Source: RGIG1995 sp045645205 (GTDB lineage: Bacteria; Bacillota; Clostridia; Oscillospirales; CAG-272). From it: a DNA stretch of 39,081 nucleotides. The notes below the pieces were generated by a model that did no database searches, was not told the origin of the DNA, and saw only the letters and a program-made list of their open reading frames with translations. Both the position numbers and the translations under genes were made by a program. Shown here piece by piece: positions 31,649 through 39,081 of the stretch (the stretch's first letter is position 1; each line of letters opens with the position of its first letter). The stretch covers positions 1 through 39,081 of the forward strand of contig JAZRIJ010000037.1 of assembly GCA_045645205.1 (NCBI GenBank), given 5' to 3'.

Positions 31649-32356
31649 ATGTCAGATAAAGATATAAATGAAAATGAAAACCAAAGCGAAGCATTAGAGA
31701 AAGAAAAAATAGAAAATCTTCAACTGGAAAACGTTAAAATGAGCAACTCGGTAACCACCACAGGAGACGGTGTAACCATTCATTGTATGACGGTTATCGG
31801 GCAGATCGAGGGACACTATCTGCTGCCTAATGATCAGAAAGCAACAAAATACGAGCAAATAATACCCTTGCTTGTATCGGTTGAAGAAAGCGACGAGATA
31901 GACGGTCTGCTCATTATATTAAATACAGTCGGCGGTGATGTTGAAGCAGGACTTGCTCTGTCTGAAATGATCGCAAGTATGAGCAAGCCTACAGTATCTA
32001 TAGTACTTGGCGGAGGTCATTCCATAGGAGTTCCTCTTGCAGTATCTGCAAAAAAGTCGTTTATAGTTCCGTCGGCAACAATGACCGTTCACCCTGTAAG
32101 AACAACGGGACTTGTTGTAAGCGCACCTCAGACATATAACTATTTTAACCGTATGCAAGACAGAATACTCAAATTTATCGAAAACCACTCAAATACAAAT
32201 ATGGATAGATTACGTGAAATGATGCTTGCAAAGGACGAGCTTGCAACAGATATGGGAACCGTACTCGAAGGACAAGAGGCGGTAGATTGCGGCTTAATAG
32301 ACGAAGTAGGCGGTCTTAATGAGGCACTAAAAGCCCTCCGCGAAATGATACGATAA
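31649..32356 (+). CDS. ClpP-like serine protease (TepA/YmfB family)
   Basis: About 235 aa. The start at 31649 (MSDKDINENENQ) is preferred over the upstream one at 31619 because AGGAGG lies nine bases before it. The ClpP/crotonase fold shows ILNTVGGDVEAGLALSEMI, the serine loop GGGHSIGVPLAVSA and MTVHPVRTTGLV; the His of VHP and the acidic C-terminal part complete a plausible triad. B. subtilis TepA belongs to this family and was linked to protein export and spore small acid-soluble protein turnover. Divergent from pduL, single gene. Confidence 0.87.
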   Translation: MSDKDINENENQSEALEKEKIENLQLENVKMSNSVTTTGDGVTIHCMTVIGQIEGHYLLPNDQKATKYEQIIPLLVSVEESDEIDGLLIILNTVGGDVEAGLALSEMIASMSKPTVSIVLGGGHSIGVPLAVSAKKSFIVPSATMTVHPVRTTGLVVSAPQTYNYFNRMQDRILKFIENHSNTNMDRLREMMLAKDELATDMGTVLEGQEAVDCGLIDEVGGLNEALKALREMIR

Positions 32357-32388
32357 AAAACGGAAAGACGGTTTCTCGCAAAATTAAT

Positions 32389-32425
32389 AAACTCCGGCAG
32401 ACCGAAATAGATCTGTCGGAGTTTT
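32389..32425. terminator. Bidirectional terminator
   Basis: AAACTCCGGCAGA (32389-32401) pairs with TCTGTCGGAGTTT (32412-32424), one G-T, followed by TTTGT on the plus strand. It separates the converging ClpP-like and FkbM genes. Confidence 0.75.
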
Positions 32426-32446
32426 GTCATTTCAATAAATGTAATT

Positions 32447-33505
32447 TTATCTAACTGTTGCATACAAATTTAAATCCCATGCCGGTACATATTTAAATTT
32501 TCGTAAATAAAGCTTATAATTAGGATTAATCTCATGTAATAACAGCGGCAGATCGAACAAGTCTTCGTTTCTGTGATATACCGAAACAAGCAAATCGGGA
32601 GTGCTGTTTATAATTGTTTGTTTACTTCCCAAAATCGCCTTTCTCTCTGCGCCTTCCACATCATATTTAATGTAGTCTGCAATTCCCCCACATATTCCGT
32701 CAATTGTCCGCGCATCAATACTGACGGTCTTTTTTGTATTTAGTGAAAAGGGATTGGCGTTCCTGTTTCCGCTGGCATCAAATTCAAGAACGGTATCTCC
32801 ATTCCATGCGGCAGCATTTATGGGTATAATTATGTTTTCATTCTCCGCAAACGCTGACAGTTTTTTGTAATTTCGCATATCCGGTTCAAGAGCATATATA
32901 TTTTCAATATTTTTGCATCTTTCAAGCATTTCTTTTGCAGTATCGCCATTGTATGCACCGGCATCAATGCAGACGATATAACTGTCGGGAGAAAGCATAT
33001 TGTTCCATGCTTCGTCAGGGTGTGTTTCTATTTTCTTTAAATAAGATATCTTTCCTGTGAGCTTATATTTTACAACATTATCAAAAACTTTTTTTGATAT
33101 ATCATCTGAAAGCAAACCTCTTGCTCGATTAAGCTTCTCTTCATTTTCCCTGTAATATTTCAAATTAAAAGTACCCTCCCCCGTTACGGGAACATCGGGA
33201 GCATACATCTCATATTCATCATTAAGCTCATAAAACTTGTCAAGAACATCATCAAGGCTTGAGGCAAAGGACAAAATAATTATAAAATCGGCATACTTCT
33301 CCTTTATTTCGTTGAGATAAAGCACAGTCTTTCCATGAAAAGAATGACCTCTGACAAAGCCGTCGCTTGCAAAAAAATCGGAAACTGTAATGCCGAGTGC
33401 ATCAAATCTTTCCAGAATCTTGTCGGCGCCATTCCCCATTCCGTACATAACAATTGGTTTGTCTGTGCTCTGAAGATATTGCCATAAATCTTGTTTTATA
33501 TTCAT
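32447..33505 (-). CDS. FkbM-family methyltransferase
   Basis: 352 aa. The C-terminal FkbM domain has the SAM-binding start CIDAGAYNGDTAKEM, ALEPDMRNYKKL, VSIDARTIDGI and DYIKYDVEGAERKAI, followed by YHRNEDLFDLPLLLHEINP. The N-terminal 100 residues (VMYGMGNGADKILERF, GHSFHGKTVLYLNEI) look like a separate Rossmann-type domain. Such enzymes methylate sugars or glycoconjugates, but no glycan cluster is nearby, so the substrate is open. Own promoter; GAGGAATTAAAATT before the ATG. Confidence 0.87.
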   Translation of the reverse strand: MNIKQDLWQYLQSTDKPIVMYGMGNGADKILERFDALGITVSDFFASDGFVRGHSFHGKTVLYLNEIKEKYADFIIILSFASSLDDVLDKFYELNDEYEMYAPDVPVTGEGTFNLKYYRENEEKLNRARGLLSDDISKKVFDNVVKYKLTGKISYLKKIETHPDEAWNNMLSPDSYIVCIDAGAYNGDTAKEMLERCKNIENIYALEPDMRNYKKLSAFAENENIIIPINAAAWNGDTVLEFDASGNRNANPFSLNTKKTVSIDARTIDGICGGIADYIKYDVEGAERKAILGSKQTIINSTPDLLVSVYHRNEDLFDLPLLLHEINPNYKLYLRKFKYVPAWDLNLYATVR

Positions 33506-33551
33506 AATTTTAATTCCTCAAAAGAGTGTTTGTATTTACATAGCTATCCAC

Positions 33552-33580
33552 ATTATACATCTAACTCTTAATGTTGTCAA
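33552..33580 (-). promoter_or_regulatory. Promoter of the FkbM methyltransferase gene
   Basis: Minus-strand TTGACA (33580-33575), 17-bp spacer, TATAAT (33557-33552): perfect consensus, 47 bp before the start. Confidence 0.8.
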
Positions 33581-33607
33581 AGATTTATATATTTTTTGCA
33601 ATTAATA

Positions 33608-33636
33608 TTGTAGAAAATGAAAATATATGTTATAAT
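33608..33636 (+). promoter_or_regulatory. Promoter of mrnC-mscL-glcK
   Basis: TTGTAG (33608-33613), 17-bp spacer, TATAAT (33631-33636), about 24 bp before the first possible start. Confidence 0.65.
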
Positions 33637-33659
33637 AAAGCAAATGTATAAAAAGGAGA

Positions 33660-34061
33660 ATGGGAGAATTGACACCCGAGGAATTAAACGGAGCAACCCT
33701 TGCTTATCTCGGCGATGCGGTGCTTGAAATCATGGTTCGCGAAAAGGTAATAGAAAGCGGTATTACCGATGTAGGCAGGTTAAATGATATGGCAAGAACC
33801 TTTGTAAGAGCTACAGAACAGAGTAATGCTTTGAACAATATAATCGACCTTCTTGACGAAAAAGAAATGAGTTTTTTCAAAAGGGGCAGAAACTCAAAAG
33901 GACACACCCCAAAATCTGCGTCTGCCGTTGAATACAGACGGGCAACGGGACTTGAATCACTTTTTGCTTTTTTACACATGAAGGGAAGAAAAGAACGTTT
34001 GAAATTCCTATTTGAAACAGCTTATCAAGACCACTTTAATGTAATTTTAAATAATAAATAA
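33660..34061 (+). CDS. mrnC: Mini-ribonuclease III
   Basis: 133-aa RNase III catalytic domain without a dsRNA-binding domain; matures 23S rRNA ends in Gram-positives. Signature ATLAYLGDAVLEIMVRE (catalytic Asp in GDA) and the second acidic site in ATGLESLFAFLH; RGRNSKGHTPKSASAVEYRR is typical. The ATG at 33660 is only one base from AAGGAG, too close for normal initiation; TTG at 33669 (LTPEEL) with ten-base spacing may be the real start. First gene of a three-gene operon. Confidence 0.93.
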   Translation: MGELTPEELNGATLAYLGDAVLEIMVREKVIESGITDVGRLNDMARTFVRATEQSNALNNIIDLLDEKEMSFFKRGRNSKGHTPKSASAVEYRRATGLESLFAFLHMKGRKERLKFLFETAYQDHFNVILNNK

Positions 34062-34084
34062 TATTTAAAAAGGAGATTTTTAAA

Positions 34085-34549
34085 ATGTGGAAAGAATTTA
34101 AGAAATTTGCTTTTAAAGGCAATGTAATCGACATGGCAGTTGGCGTTGTAGTCGGCGGTGCATTCGGCAAGATCGTTACATCTTTGGTAAATGATCTTAT
34201 TACTCCTCTGATAAGCCTTATAACCGGGGGCGCAAACTTCAGTGAGCTTTTCGTTATACTAAATGCAAACGGGGCTGACACATCTGCATTTACCACCATT
34301 GATCTTGCAAAAGAAGCAGGTTTTGCTACACTCAACTACGGCAACTTTATTCAAACCGTAATAGACTTCTTTATTATTGCTCTGTCAATATTTATGTTTG
34401 TAACTCTTATTCAAAAGGGCAGAGAAAAACTTGAAGCAAGGAAAAAGGCAGAAGAAGAGGCAGCAAAAGCGGCAACACCTGCAGAACCTCCCAAGCCCAC
34501 TACAGAAGAGCTTCTCACAGAGATTCGCGACTTACTTAAGAAAGACTAA
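34085..34549 (+). CDS. mscL: Large-conductance mechanosensitive channel MscL
   Basis: 154 aa. The N-terminal amphipathic helix FKKFAFKGNVIDMAVG is followed by the pore helix VVVGGAFGKIVTSLVNDLIT with PLISLITGG, a periplasmic loop, the second membrane helix (FIQTVIDFFIIALSIFMFV) and a charged C-terminal bundle. The homopentameric channel opens under hypo-osmotic stress. The C-terminus is slightly long and Ala/Glu/Pro-rich. AAAAAGGAG precedes the ATG; 23 bp behind mrnC and 24 bp before glcK. Confidence 0.96.
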   Translation: MWKEFKKFAFKGNVIDMAVGVVVGGAFGKIVTSLVNDLITPLISLITGGANFSELFVILNANGADTSAFTTIDLAKEAGFATLNYGNFIQTVIDFFIIALSIFMFVTLIQKGREKLEARKKAEEEAAKAATPAEPPKPTTEELLTEIRDLLKKD

Positions 34550-34573
34550 ATAGTATACACAGGAGATATATTC

Positions 34574-35521
34574 ATGTACAGAATCGGTGTTGATCTTGGC
34601 GGTACAAACATTGCAATCGGTATCGTTGACGAACAGAACAATATATTAAAAAAAGGCAGTGTTCCAACAAATGCGGGACCAAATCCCGACGTGATCGTAA
34701 AAAATATTGCAGACCTCTGCAACAAACTTCTCGCTGAGTCTGAAATATTGATTTGTCAGATCGAAATGTTGGGTATAGCTTCTCCGGGATCAATTGACCC
34801 CATAAACGGCATTGTTACACGTGCAACTAATCTCAATATGATTGACTATCCCATTATTGAGAAACTTCGTGGTTTTCTTCCAATAAAAAAGATTTTTCTT
34901 GAAAACGATGCAAATGCCGCAGCAATGGGTGAATCTGTTGCCGGCTCCGGAAAAGGTGTTAATAAATTTGTCATGGTTACCCTCGGAACAGGTGTCGGGG
35001 GCGGTATTGTTATAGACGGTAAGATCTATTCAGGCTTCAACTACGCAGGCGGAGAACTTGGCCACATGGTAATTGAGCACAACGGACGCCAGTGCGGATG
35101 CGGAAGGCGAGGCTGCTGGGAAACCTACAGTTCAGCTACCGGTCTTATCAATATGACTAAGGAATATATGTTGTCAAACAGAAATTCTCTTATGTGGAAA
35201 TTGGTTGAAAACGATATAGATAAGGTAAGCGGAAAAACAGCTTATCAGGCAGCAGGTATGGGAGATATGACTGCTCGCGCGGTTTGTGCCGAATATACAG
35301 ACTATCTTGCCTGTGGGTTAATTAACATAGTAAATATTTTCCAGCCGGACATTCTCAGTATTGGCGGCGGTATTTCAAATGAGGGCGAAAATCTTATGGC
35401 TCCTTTACGTGAATTGGTTGACAAATTGCAGTTTACCAACCGCGCCCCCGTAAAAACAGAACTCAAAATCGCAGAGCTGAAAAATGATGCAGGCATTATC
35501 GGTGCAGCATCACTCGCATAA
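34574..35521 (+). CDS. glcK: ROK-family glucokinase
   Basis: 315 aa. ATP-binding GVDLGGTNIAIGIVD at the N-terminus, ENDANAAAMGE, GTGVGGGIVIDGKI, sugar-binding GELGHMVIEHNG and the ROK zinc motif CGCGRRGCWE. ROK kinases phosphorylate free glucose to glucose-6-phosphate; N-acetylmannosamine kinases are similar, so the substrate is probable rather than certain. No N-terminal helix-turn-helix, so it is an enzyme rather than a ROK repressor. AGGAGATAT before the ATG. Confidence 0.9.
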   Translation: MYRIGVDLGGTNIAIGIVDEQNNILKKGSVPTNAGPNPDVIVKNIADLCNKLLAESEILICQIEMLGIASPGSIDPINGIVTRATNLNMIDYPIIEKLRGFLPIKKIFLENDANAAAMGESVAGSGKGVNKFVMVTLGTGVGGGIVIDGKIYSGFNYAGGELGHMVIEHNGRQCGCGRRGCWETYSSATGLINMTKEYMLSNRNSLMWKLVENDIDKVSGKTAYQAAGMGDMTARAVCAEYTDYLACGLINIVNIFQPDILSIGGGISNEGENLMAPLRELVDKLQFTNRAPVKTELKIAELKNDAGIIGAASLA

Positions 35522-35527
35522 AATTAA

Positions 35528-35767
35528 TTATTTGCGCTTTAGTGCCATATCAGCAACCAAAGCACCGCAAAATACTAAAGTAAAGCTCATTACGGCATAT
35601 TCAAGCATGGTGTATGCATTCGCATATAACCATGCTTTTTCATTTTCGGGAGTATTTAACAAAAGCTGTAATATGTAAACAAAAACAACAGCGATTATCG
35701 GCATACCAATTTTTATAATAAGCGACGAAACATGTGACAACGGAGTAATCTTTATCTTATTTTTCAT
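35528..35767 (-). CDS. Small two-helix membrane protein
   Basis: 79 aa from the start at 35767 (MKNKIKITPLSHV), chosen over 35824 because AGAGGTAAA precedes it. Two hydrophobic helices: LIIKIGMPIIAVVFVYILQL and, after a short loop, MLEYAVMSFTLVFCGALVAD. It ends six bases from glcK on the other strand. Not recognised; conservation would be needed to prove it is translated. Confidence 0.55.
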   Translation of the reverse strand: MKNKIKITPLSHVSSLIIKIGMPIIAVVFVYILQLLLNTPENEKAWLYANAYTMLEYAVMSFTLVFCGALVADMALKRK

Positions 35768-36005
35768 CAGTTTTACCTCTTTATAATTTATATTTACATT
35801 AAGATTATACAATAATTTATACATTTTGTCATTGGTATGTTTATGGGAAATTTGGTTATAAGTTTTTGGTTTTATTCGACATTTTTCGACATATTAAGAG
35901 AATTAGAGCAAACAATATATGTAGATATTAAAAAAACGGTCTTATTTGCCGTAAAAATAATCTTCTTTTTATATTATTTTGTCGAATTTATAAGACAGAT
36001 TTTTC

Positions 36006-36034
36006 TTTACTTTTCGCCTTTTTATGATTATAAT
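36006..36034 (+). promoter_or_regulatory. Promoter of the 36070 gene and tcdA
   Basis: TTTACT (36006-36011), 17-bp spacer, TATAAT (36029-36034), 35 bp before the ATG at 36070. The spacer from 35768 to here otherwise shows no supported gene. Confidence 0.7.
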
Positions 36035-36069
36035 CAAAAACCCCCGCATAAAAAAATTGGAGGTGTATT

Positions 36070-36357
36070 ATGAAAAATAATTCCATTATGAGCAAACGGA
36101 CGAATGTGCCGTCAAACAATAAGCTATTTCTTGACTATAGCTTAATAATTACTGACAGAAAGGAGTGCGACCTGTTTGCAAATACATCTGTATATTCTAT
36201 ACTCATATTACAGATAGAAAATGGTATAACTACCGAATACGATTTTCTTTACGATATTGCAAGAGATAAAGAAAATGCGGTTGCAATATTGGATTTGTTG
36301 GTTTATAATAATGTTATGCCAAGCAACGCAAGAGACGTGCTAGCAGATATTTTATAA
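36070..36357 (+). CDS. Small conserved-looking hypothetical protein, 95 aa
   Basis: GGAGGTGTATT precedes the ATG. The pattern DYSLIITDRKECDLFANTSV then YSILILQIENGITTEYDFL and ends with LLVYNNVMPSNARDVLADIL resembles DUF6514, a small clostridial family of unknown role. No signal peptide or membrane helix. It lies 18 bp before tcdA, so they are probably cotranscribed. The family match is from memory. Confidence 0.7.
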   Translation: MKNNSIMSKRTNVPSNNKLFLDYSLIITDRKECDLFANTSVYSILILQIENGITTEYDFLYDIARDKENAVAILDLLVYNNVMPSNARDVLADIL

Positions 36358-36375
36358 AAAAACAAGGGGAAAATT

Positions 36376-37065
36376 ATGGATAACAGTTGGCTTCAAAGGC
36401 AAATATCACTTATAGGAGAAAAGGCTACGGACAAGCTTATTTCATCCTCTGTAATGATATTCGGACTTGGCGGTGTGGGAAGCTTTACAGCAGAAGCCGT
36501 TTCAAGATGCGGTGTAAGCAAGATCGTACTTGTTGATTTTGACACTATTTCTTTGTCAAATATAAACCGTCAGCTTGTAGCAGACACTACCACTGTCGGT
36601 ATGAAAAAAACTGACGTTATGGCTGAAAGGATACATAAAATTAATCCTAACTGTACTGTTATACCAAAAGACATATTTATTACCCCCGAAAACGCATCCA
36701 AAATAATAAACTCAGAAAGAGTTAATTTTGTTGTTGATGCTATTGATAACGTTTCGGCAAAATTGGCTATAATTGAGTACTGCAAAAAAAATAATATAGG
36801 CATTATCTCATCTATGGGAACAGGCAACAAACTTGATCCCTTCAAATTTAAAATCTGCGATATTAATAAGACATCTGTTTGTCCTTTGGCAAGAGTAATG
36901 AGACGGGAGCTAAAGAGGCGGGATATAAAAAATGTTGATGTTCTTTACAGCTTTGAAGAGCAGACAGTTAAGGGAAACCGAACACCTGCATCAATATCCT
37001 TTGTTCCGTCGGTCGCAGGTCTTATGCTTGCAAGGCATGTAATATTGAAGCTTATTGAGCAATAA
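36376..37065 (+). CDS. tcdA: tRNA threonylcarbamoyladenosine dehydratase TcdA
   Basis: 229-aa E1/ThiF-like enzyme that cyclises t6A37 to ct6A in ANN-decoding tRNAs using ATP. Nucleotide motif VMIFGLGGVGSFTAEAVSRC, then VLVDFDTISLSNINRQLVA (the SNINRQ hallmark), FVVDAIDNVSAKLAIIEYC and SSMGTGNKLDPFKFKICDIN. The later LYSFEEQTVKG and the absence of a catalytic Cys-CxxC set separate it from MoeB/ThiF. Complete length. Confidence 0.93.
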   Translation: MDNSWLQRQISLIGEKATDKLISSSVMIFGLGGVGSFTAEAVSRCGVSKIVLVDFDTISLSNINRQLVADTTTVGMKKTDVMAERIHKINPNCTVIPKDIFITPENASKIINSERVNFVVDAIDNVSAKLAIIEYCKKNNIGIISSMGTGNKLDPFKFKICDINKTSVCPLARVMRRELKRRDIKNVDVLYSFEEQTVKGNRTPASISFVPSVAGLMLARHVILKLIEQ

Positions 37066-37194
37066 CTTTTAAATATTTAATATTTTTTGCGTTTTCCGTG
37101 TATTTGACCTTGAAAAATCTGAAAAAAGTGTATAAGAAGTAAATCATCGGTCAAAAATACCTACAGAAAAAAATTAAACAAAGGTGGTAAAACA

Positions 37195-37950
37195 ATGGAT
37201 AACGCAAACAAAAGTAAAGTTAACTTTGTGTTATACATAGTGCTGGCACTTATTATTGTGGCAGTAGTATGTATGACGGTATTCAGTATAGCTACAGGCT
37301 CGAAAAAGCATGGAGATAATTCACGTATCCCCAATGCAACTGAAAGTTCAACAAAACAACCTGAAGCTTCAGCAACAAGAGGTCATGCCGAAACGCAAAA
37401 TCCTGAGTCAACATCTGTTGAACTGCCCGACGAGGATGTAAACAGTGTACCCGATAATGAGCCTGCCCAAGATGTCGATGCGCCCGTAAAGGTAGTATTT
37501 TCCAAACCTGTAGAGGGATATCTTCTCAAAGGCTGTGATTTGGATATGCCCGTATATTCTCTTACCATGAACGACTACCGTGTTCATGCAGGAATAGATG
37601 TTATTGCCGATCCGGGTTCACCTGTTGTTGCAGCAGCAGAAGGCACTGTACAGAATATTTACGATCATCCCATGATGGGCAACTGTATATCCATAAGCCA
37701 TGAAAATGGTTTAGTTTCATACTATATGGGACTTTCTGAGGAATTAGGCGAAGGAATTGTTGAAGGCGCGCCTGTTTATTGCGGTCAGTTATTGTCATCT
37801 GTAGGGGACAGTACGCTTATTGAAATTGCGGAAGAACCGCACCTGCACTTTGAAATGAAGCTGAACGGTACTAATGTAAATCCTTCCGACTATATTTACT
37901 ATGATTCGGCAACATCATCAAGCTATGTTGATGAATATTACGAGGGATAA
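37195..37950 (+). CDS. M23-family, membrane-anchored peptidase-like protein (SpoIIQ-like)
   Basis: 251 aa: short cytoplasmic N-terminus, one membrane helix (about 9-33, FVLYIVLALIIVAVVCMTVF), a Ser/Thr/Glu/Pro-rich linker and a C-terminal LytM domain. Zinc ligands appear intact: HAGIDV (His and Asp) and HLHFEMK (HxH). The architecture and size fit SpoIIQ, the forespore half of the sporulation channel, but other M23 proteins look similar. No sigma-F type promoter was recognised in the 129-bp upstream spacer. AAAGGTGGT precedes the ATG. Confidence 0.83.
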   Translation: MDNANKSKVNFVLYIVLALIIVAVVCMTVFSIATGSKKHGDNSRIPNATESSTKQPEASATRGHAETQNPESTSVELPDEDVNSVPDNEPAQDVDAPVKVVFSKPVEGYLLKGCDLDMPVYSLTMNDYRVHAGIDVIADPGSPVVAAAEGTVQNIYDHPMMGNCISISHENGLVSYYMGLSEELGEGIVEGAPVYCGQLLSSVGDSTLIEIAEEPHLHFEMKLNGTNVNPSDYIYYDSATSSSYVDEYYEG

Positions 37951-37966
37951 AACAAATATGTTTGCA

Positions 37967-37997
37967 AAAAAGGCGAGGAATTTTACCTTGCCTTTTT
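37967..37997 (+). terminator. Terminator of the M23 gene
   Basis: AAAAAGGC-G-AGG pairs with CCT-T-GCCTTTTT around a short loop and runs into the T-tract; about 17 bp behind the stop. A on one side and T on the other allow bidirectional use. Confidence 0.8.
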
Positions 37998-38016
37998 ACA
38001 ATATACGTTATTTTGC

Positions 38017-38078
38017 TTGACAAAAATAAAAGAAAATGTTAGATTATAGTTTAAGATATTATTCTCCGTGTATATAAT
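38017..38078 (+). promoter_or_regulatory. Two consecutive promoters upstream of the small ORF and ppa
   Basis: P1: TTGACA (38017-38022), 17 bp, TAGATT (38040-38045). P2: TTTAAG (38050-38055), 17 bp, TATAAT (38073-38078). Both read toward pyrophosphatase. Confidence 0.6.
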
Positions 38079-38135
38079 CCGCTGAAAAAACAAAAACTAT
38101 GTATACAAAAAATATGTAGTTTGAGGTATTTTCAG

Positions 38136-38273
38136 ATGGATAATACGGAAATAAAAACAAAACAAAAAACACCGGAGAATGTTCTTACCCCTGACTGTGT
38201 GAAAAATAACAAAAAAATATTGCTTCATACGGAAACAGAAAATAAAGAAAAAGTTGACAACGGTGTTATGTAA
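38136..38273 (+). CDS. Short ORF of 45 codons before ppa
   Basis: MDNTEIKTKQKTPENVLTPD and onward to a stop at 38271. Charged, lysine-rich, no hydrophobic segment. GAGG lies nine bases before the ATG, and two promoters precede it. It ends 20 bp before pyrophosphatase, so it may be a small protein of the same transcript. Not recognised; the translation is only likely. Confidence 0.4.
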   Translation: MDNTEIKTKQKTPENVLTPDCVKNNKKILLHTETENKEKVDNGVM

Positions 38274-38293
38274 ATAAGTATTGGAGTGATATT

Positions 38294-38830
38294 ATGAATC
38301 CTTGGCATGATTTTGAAAAAGAAAGAATAACCCCCGAAAAATTTCTTTGTGTAATAGAAATTCCAAAGGGCGGTAAAATGAAATATGAGCTTGACAAAAA
38401 AAGCGGACTTTTGAGACTGGACCGTGTGCTTTTTACATCAACACACTACCCTGCAAACTACGGCTTTATTCCACGTACATATTCACAGGACAATGACCCG
38501 CTTGATGTTCTTGTGCTTTGTCAGGAACAGTTGCAGCCTATGTCTATAGTTGAGTGCTATCCTATAGGCGTTTTGAAGATGCTTGACAACAACGAGGTTG
38601 ATGAAAAAATAATCGCTATTCCCTTTGGAGATCCCTCGCTTAACACATTCTGCAACCTCCCCGAACTTCCCGTACATCAGTTTCATGAAATCAAGCACTT
38701 TTTCGAGGTATATAAATTCCTCGAAAATAAAGTAACGGTAGTTGAAGAAATATGCAACCGAGAAGAAGCGGAAAAGATTATTAAGGAAAACATCGAAAGA
38801 TATTCAGAAAAATTCGGAAATATTCTTTAA
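38294..38830 (+). CDS. ppa: Inorganic pyrophosphatase (family I)
   Basis: 178-aa soluble family I pyrophosphatase hydrolysing PPi to phosphate. Family marks: IEIPKGGKMKYELDKKSGLL, ANYGFIPRTYS, the metal-binding signature DNDPLDVLVL and HFFEVYKFLENK near the end. Length is typical. GGAGTGATATT precedes the ATG. Family I in a Firmicute is less common than the DHH-type family II but known in Clostridia. Confidence 0.94.
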   Translation: MNPWHDFEKERITPEKFLCVIEIPKGGKMKYELDKKSGLLRLDRVLFTSTHYPANYGFIPRTYSQDNDPLDVLVLCQEQLQPMSIVECYPIGVLKMLDNNEVDEKIIAIPFGDPSLNTFCNLPELPVHQFHEIKHFFEVYKFLENKVTVVEEICNREEAEKIIKENIERYSEKFGNIL

Positions 38831-38933
38831 ATTTTTAGAAATATTACTTTGTAAGTATAATATAAGAAACAAGTGCAGCCGTAAAGGCGTGCAAAATTAG
38901 CGAAGAAATCACAAAATATTTACCTAACACACG

Positions 38934-38981
38934 GTAGGGGCGAACTGCGTTCGCCCGCGGGAGACCGCAGGTCTCCCCTAC
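38934..38981. repeat. Double-hairpin intergenic repeat
   Basis: GTAGGGG (38934-38940) and CCCCTAC (38975-38981) close a unit holding two inner hairpins: GGGCGAAC-TGC-GTTCGCCC and GGAGACC-GCA-GGTCTCC. It is markedly GC-rich in an AT-rich spacer. Its ends match those of the 27-bp repeats in the RAYT gene. Confidence 0.75.
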
Positions 38982-39015
38982 GGATAAAAAAGCTCCGCAG
39001 TAAACAAATAGGTAA

Positions 39016-39050
39016 CCCCGACAGACCTTTAACATAAATGTCTGTCGGGG
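39016..39050. terminator. Strong hairpin at the window end
   Basis: CCCCGACAGAC (39016-39026) pairs perfectly over 11 bp with GTCTGTCGGGG (39040-39050), followed by TGTTTG. The T-tract is short, so termination efficiency is uncertain; it probably ends the ppa transcript or the next gene's. Confidence 0.6.
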
Positions 39051-39081
39051 TGTTTGACTCTATTCGACAAATTAGAATTGA

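Noticed and set aside
35837..36073. 78-codon plus-strand ORF between the small membrane protein and the 36070 gene
   Set aside because: No ribosome site, biased composition (Phe, Tyr, Ile) as expected from AT-rich spacer, and it overlaps the clear promoter of the next gene.
38844..39035. 63-codon minus-strand ORF at the window end
   Set aside because: It runs through the GTAGGGG double-hairpin repeat and a terminator hairpin; no ribosome site.

Overview
The window reads as a chromosomal segment of a low-GC, Gram-positive, anaerobic bacterium of the Clostridia. Grounds: the hrcA-grpE-dnaK-dnaJ block with a CIRCE operator followed by prmA and rsmE, ftsEX, a CdaR-type regulator, Mini-RNase III, a SpoIIQ-like M23 protein, a GGGtGRT / NifU-like / PduL cluster, AT-rich spacers with sigma-A promoters (TTGACA-N17-TATAAT) and strong GGAGG ribosome sites. 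I cannot assign a genus from sequence alone. No rRNA, tRNA or CRISPR array was seen.

Layout. 1-2881: ftsX (partial), ftsE, a CdaR/PucR-type regulator and rsmE, all on the minus strand. 3045-9055: prmA and the heat-shock operon hrcA-grpE-dnaK-dnaJ, with one near-consensus CIRCE and a second degenerate CIRCE over the -35 box; prmA and rsmE have their own promoters and lie behind terminator-like hairpins. 9325-10920: a complete IS3-family (IS150-like) insertion sequence, inserted just behind glmS. 10954-14440: glmM-glmS, where GlmM carries an N-terminal XRE helix-turn-helix. 14441-14946: a divergent control region with operator-like CAAC/GTTG repeats and a strong plus-strand promoter that drives a highly structured RNA ending in a UUCG-loop terminator, followed by an unrecognised 163-aa gene. 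15500-18573: a foldback repeat and two tandem CNNM/CorC-type membrane proteins. 18918-27008: an amino-acid permease, a leucine-type dehydrogenase with a structured leader, a zinc-ribbon membrane protein and an ABC-2 exporter operon. 27009-29172: an accessory scar holding repeats, two remnants resembling an integrase start, a truncated copy of the neighbouring gene's 3' end, a toxin/immunity-like pair and a RAYT (REP-associated transposase) gene. 29173-31511: GGGtGRT protein, NifU-like scaffold and PduL. 31649-38830: ClpP-like protease, FkbM methyltransferase, mrnC-mscL-glcK, small hypotheticals, tcdA, an M23 protein and inorganic pyrophosphatase.

Most noteworthy: (1) the XRE-GlmM fusion in an operon whose glmS has no room for the usual glmS ribozyme, with repeated dyads at its promoter, suggesting an amino-sugar enzyme that may regulate its own operon; (2) the unassigned structured RNA at 14753-14922; (3) the 27.0-29.2 kb scar, whose repeated order (gene 3' end, hairpin, GACACATCAT repeat, integrase-like start) looks like tandem decayed integration events at the 3' end of the GGGtGRT gene, carrying a toxin/immunity-like cargo and a RAYT whose coding sequence contains a 27-bp inverted repeat. 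All functions are inferred by reading motifs; no database search was run.
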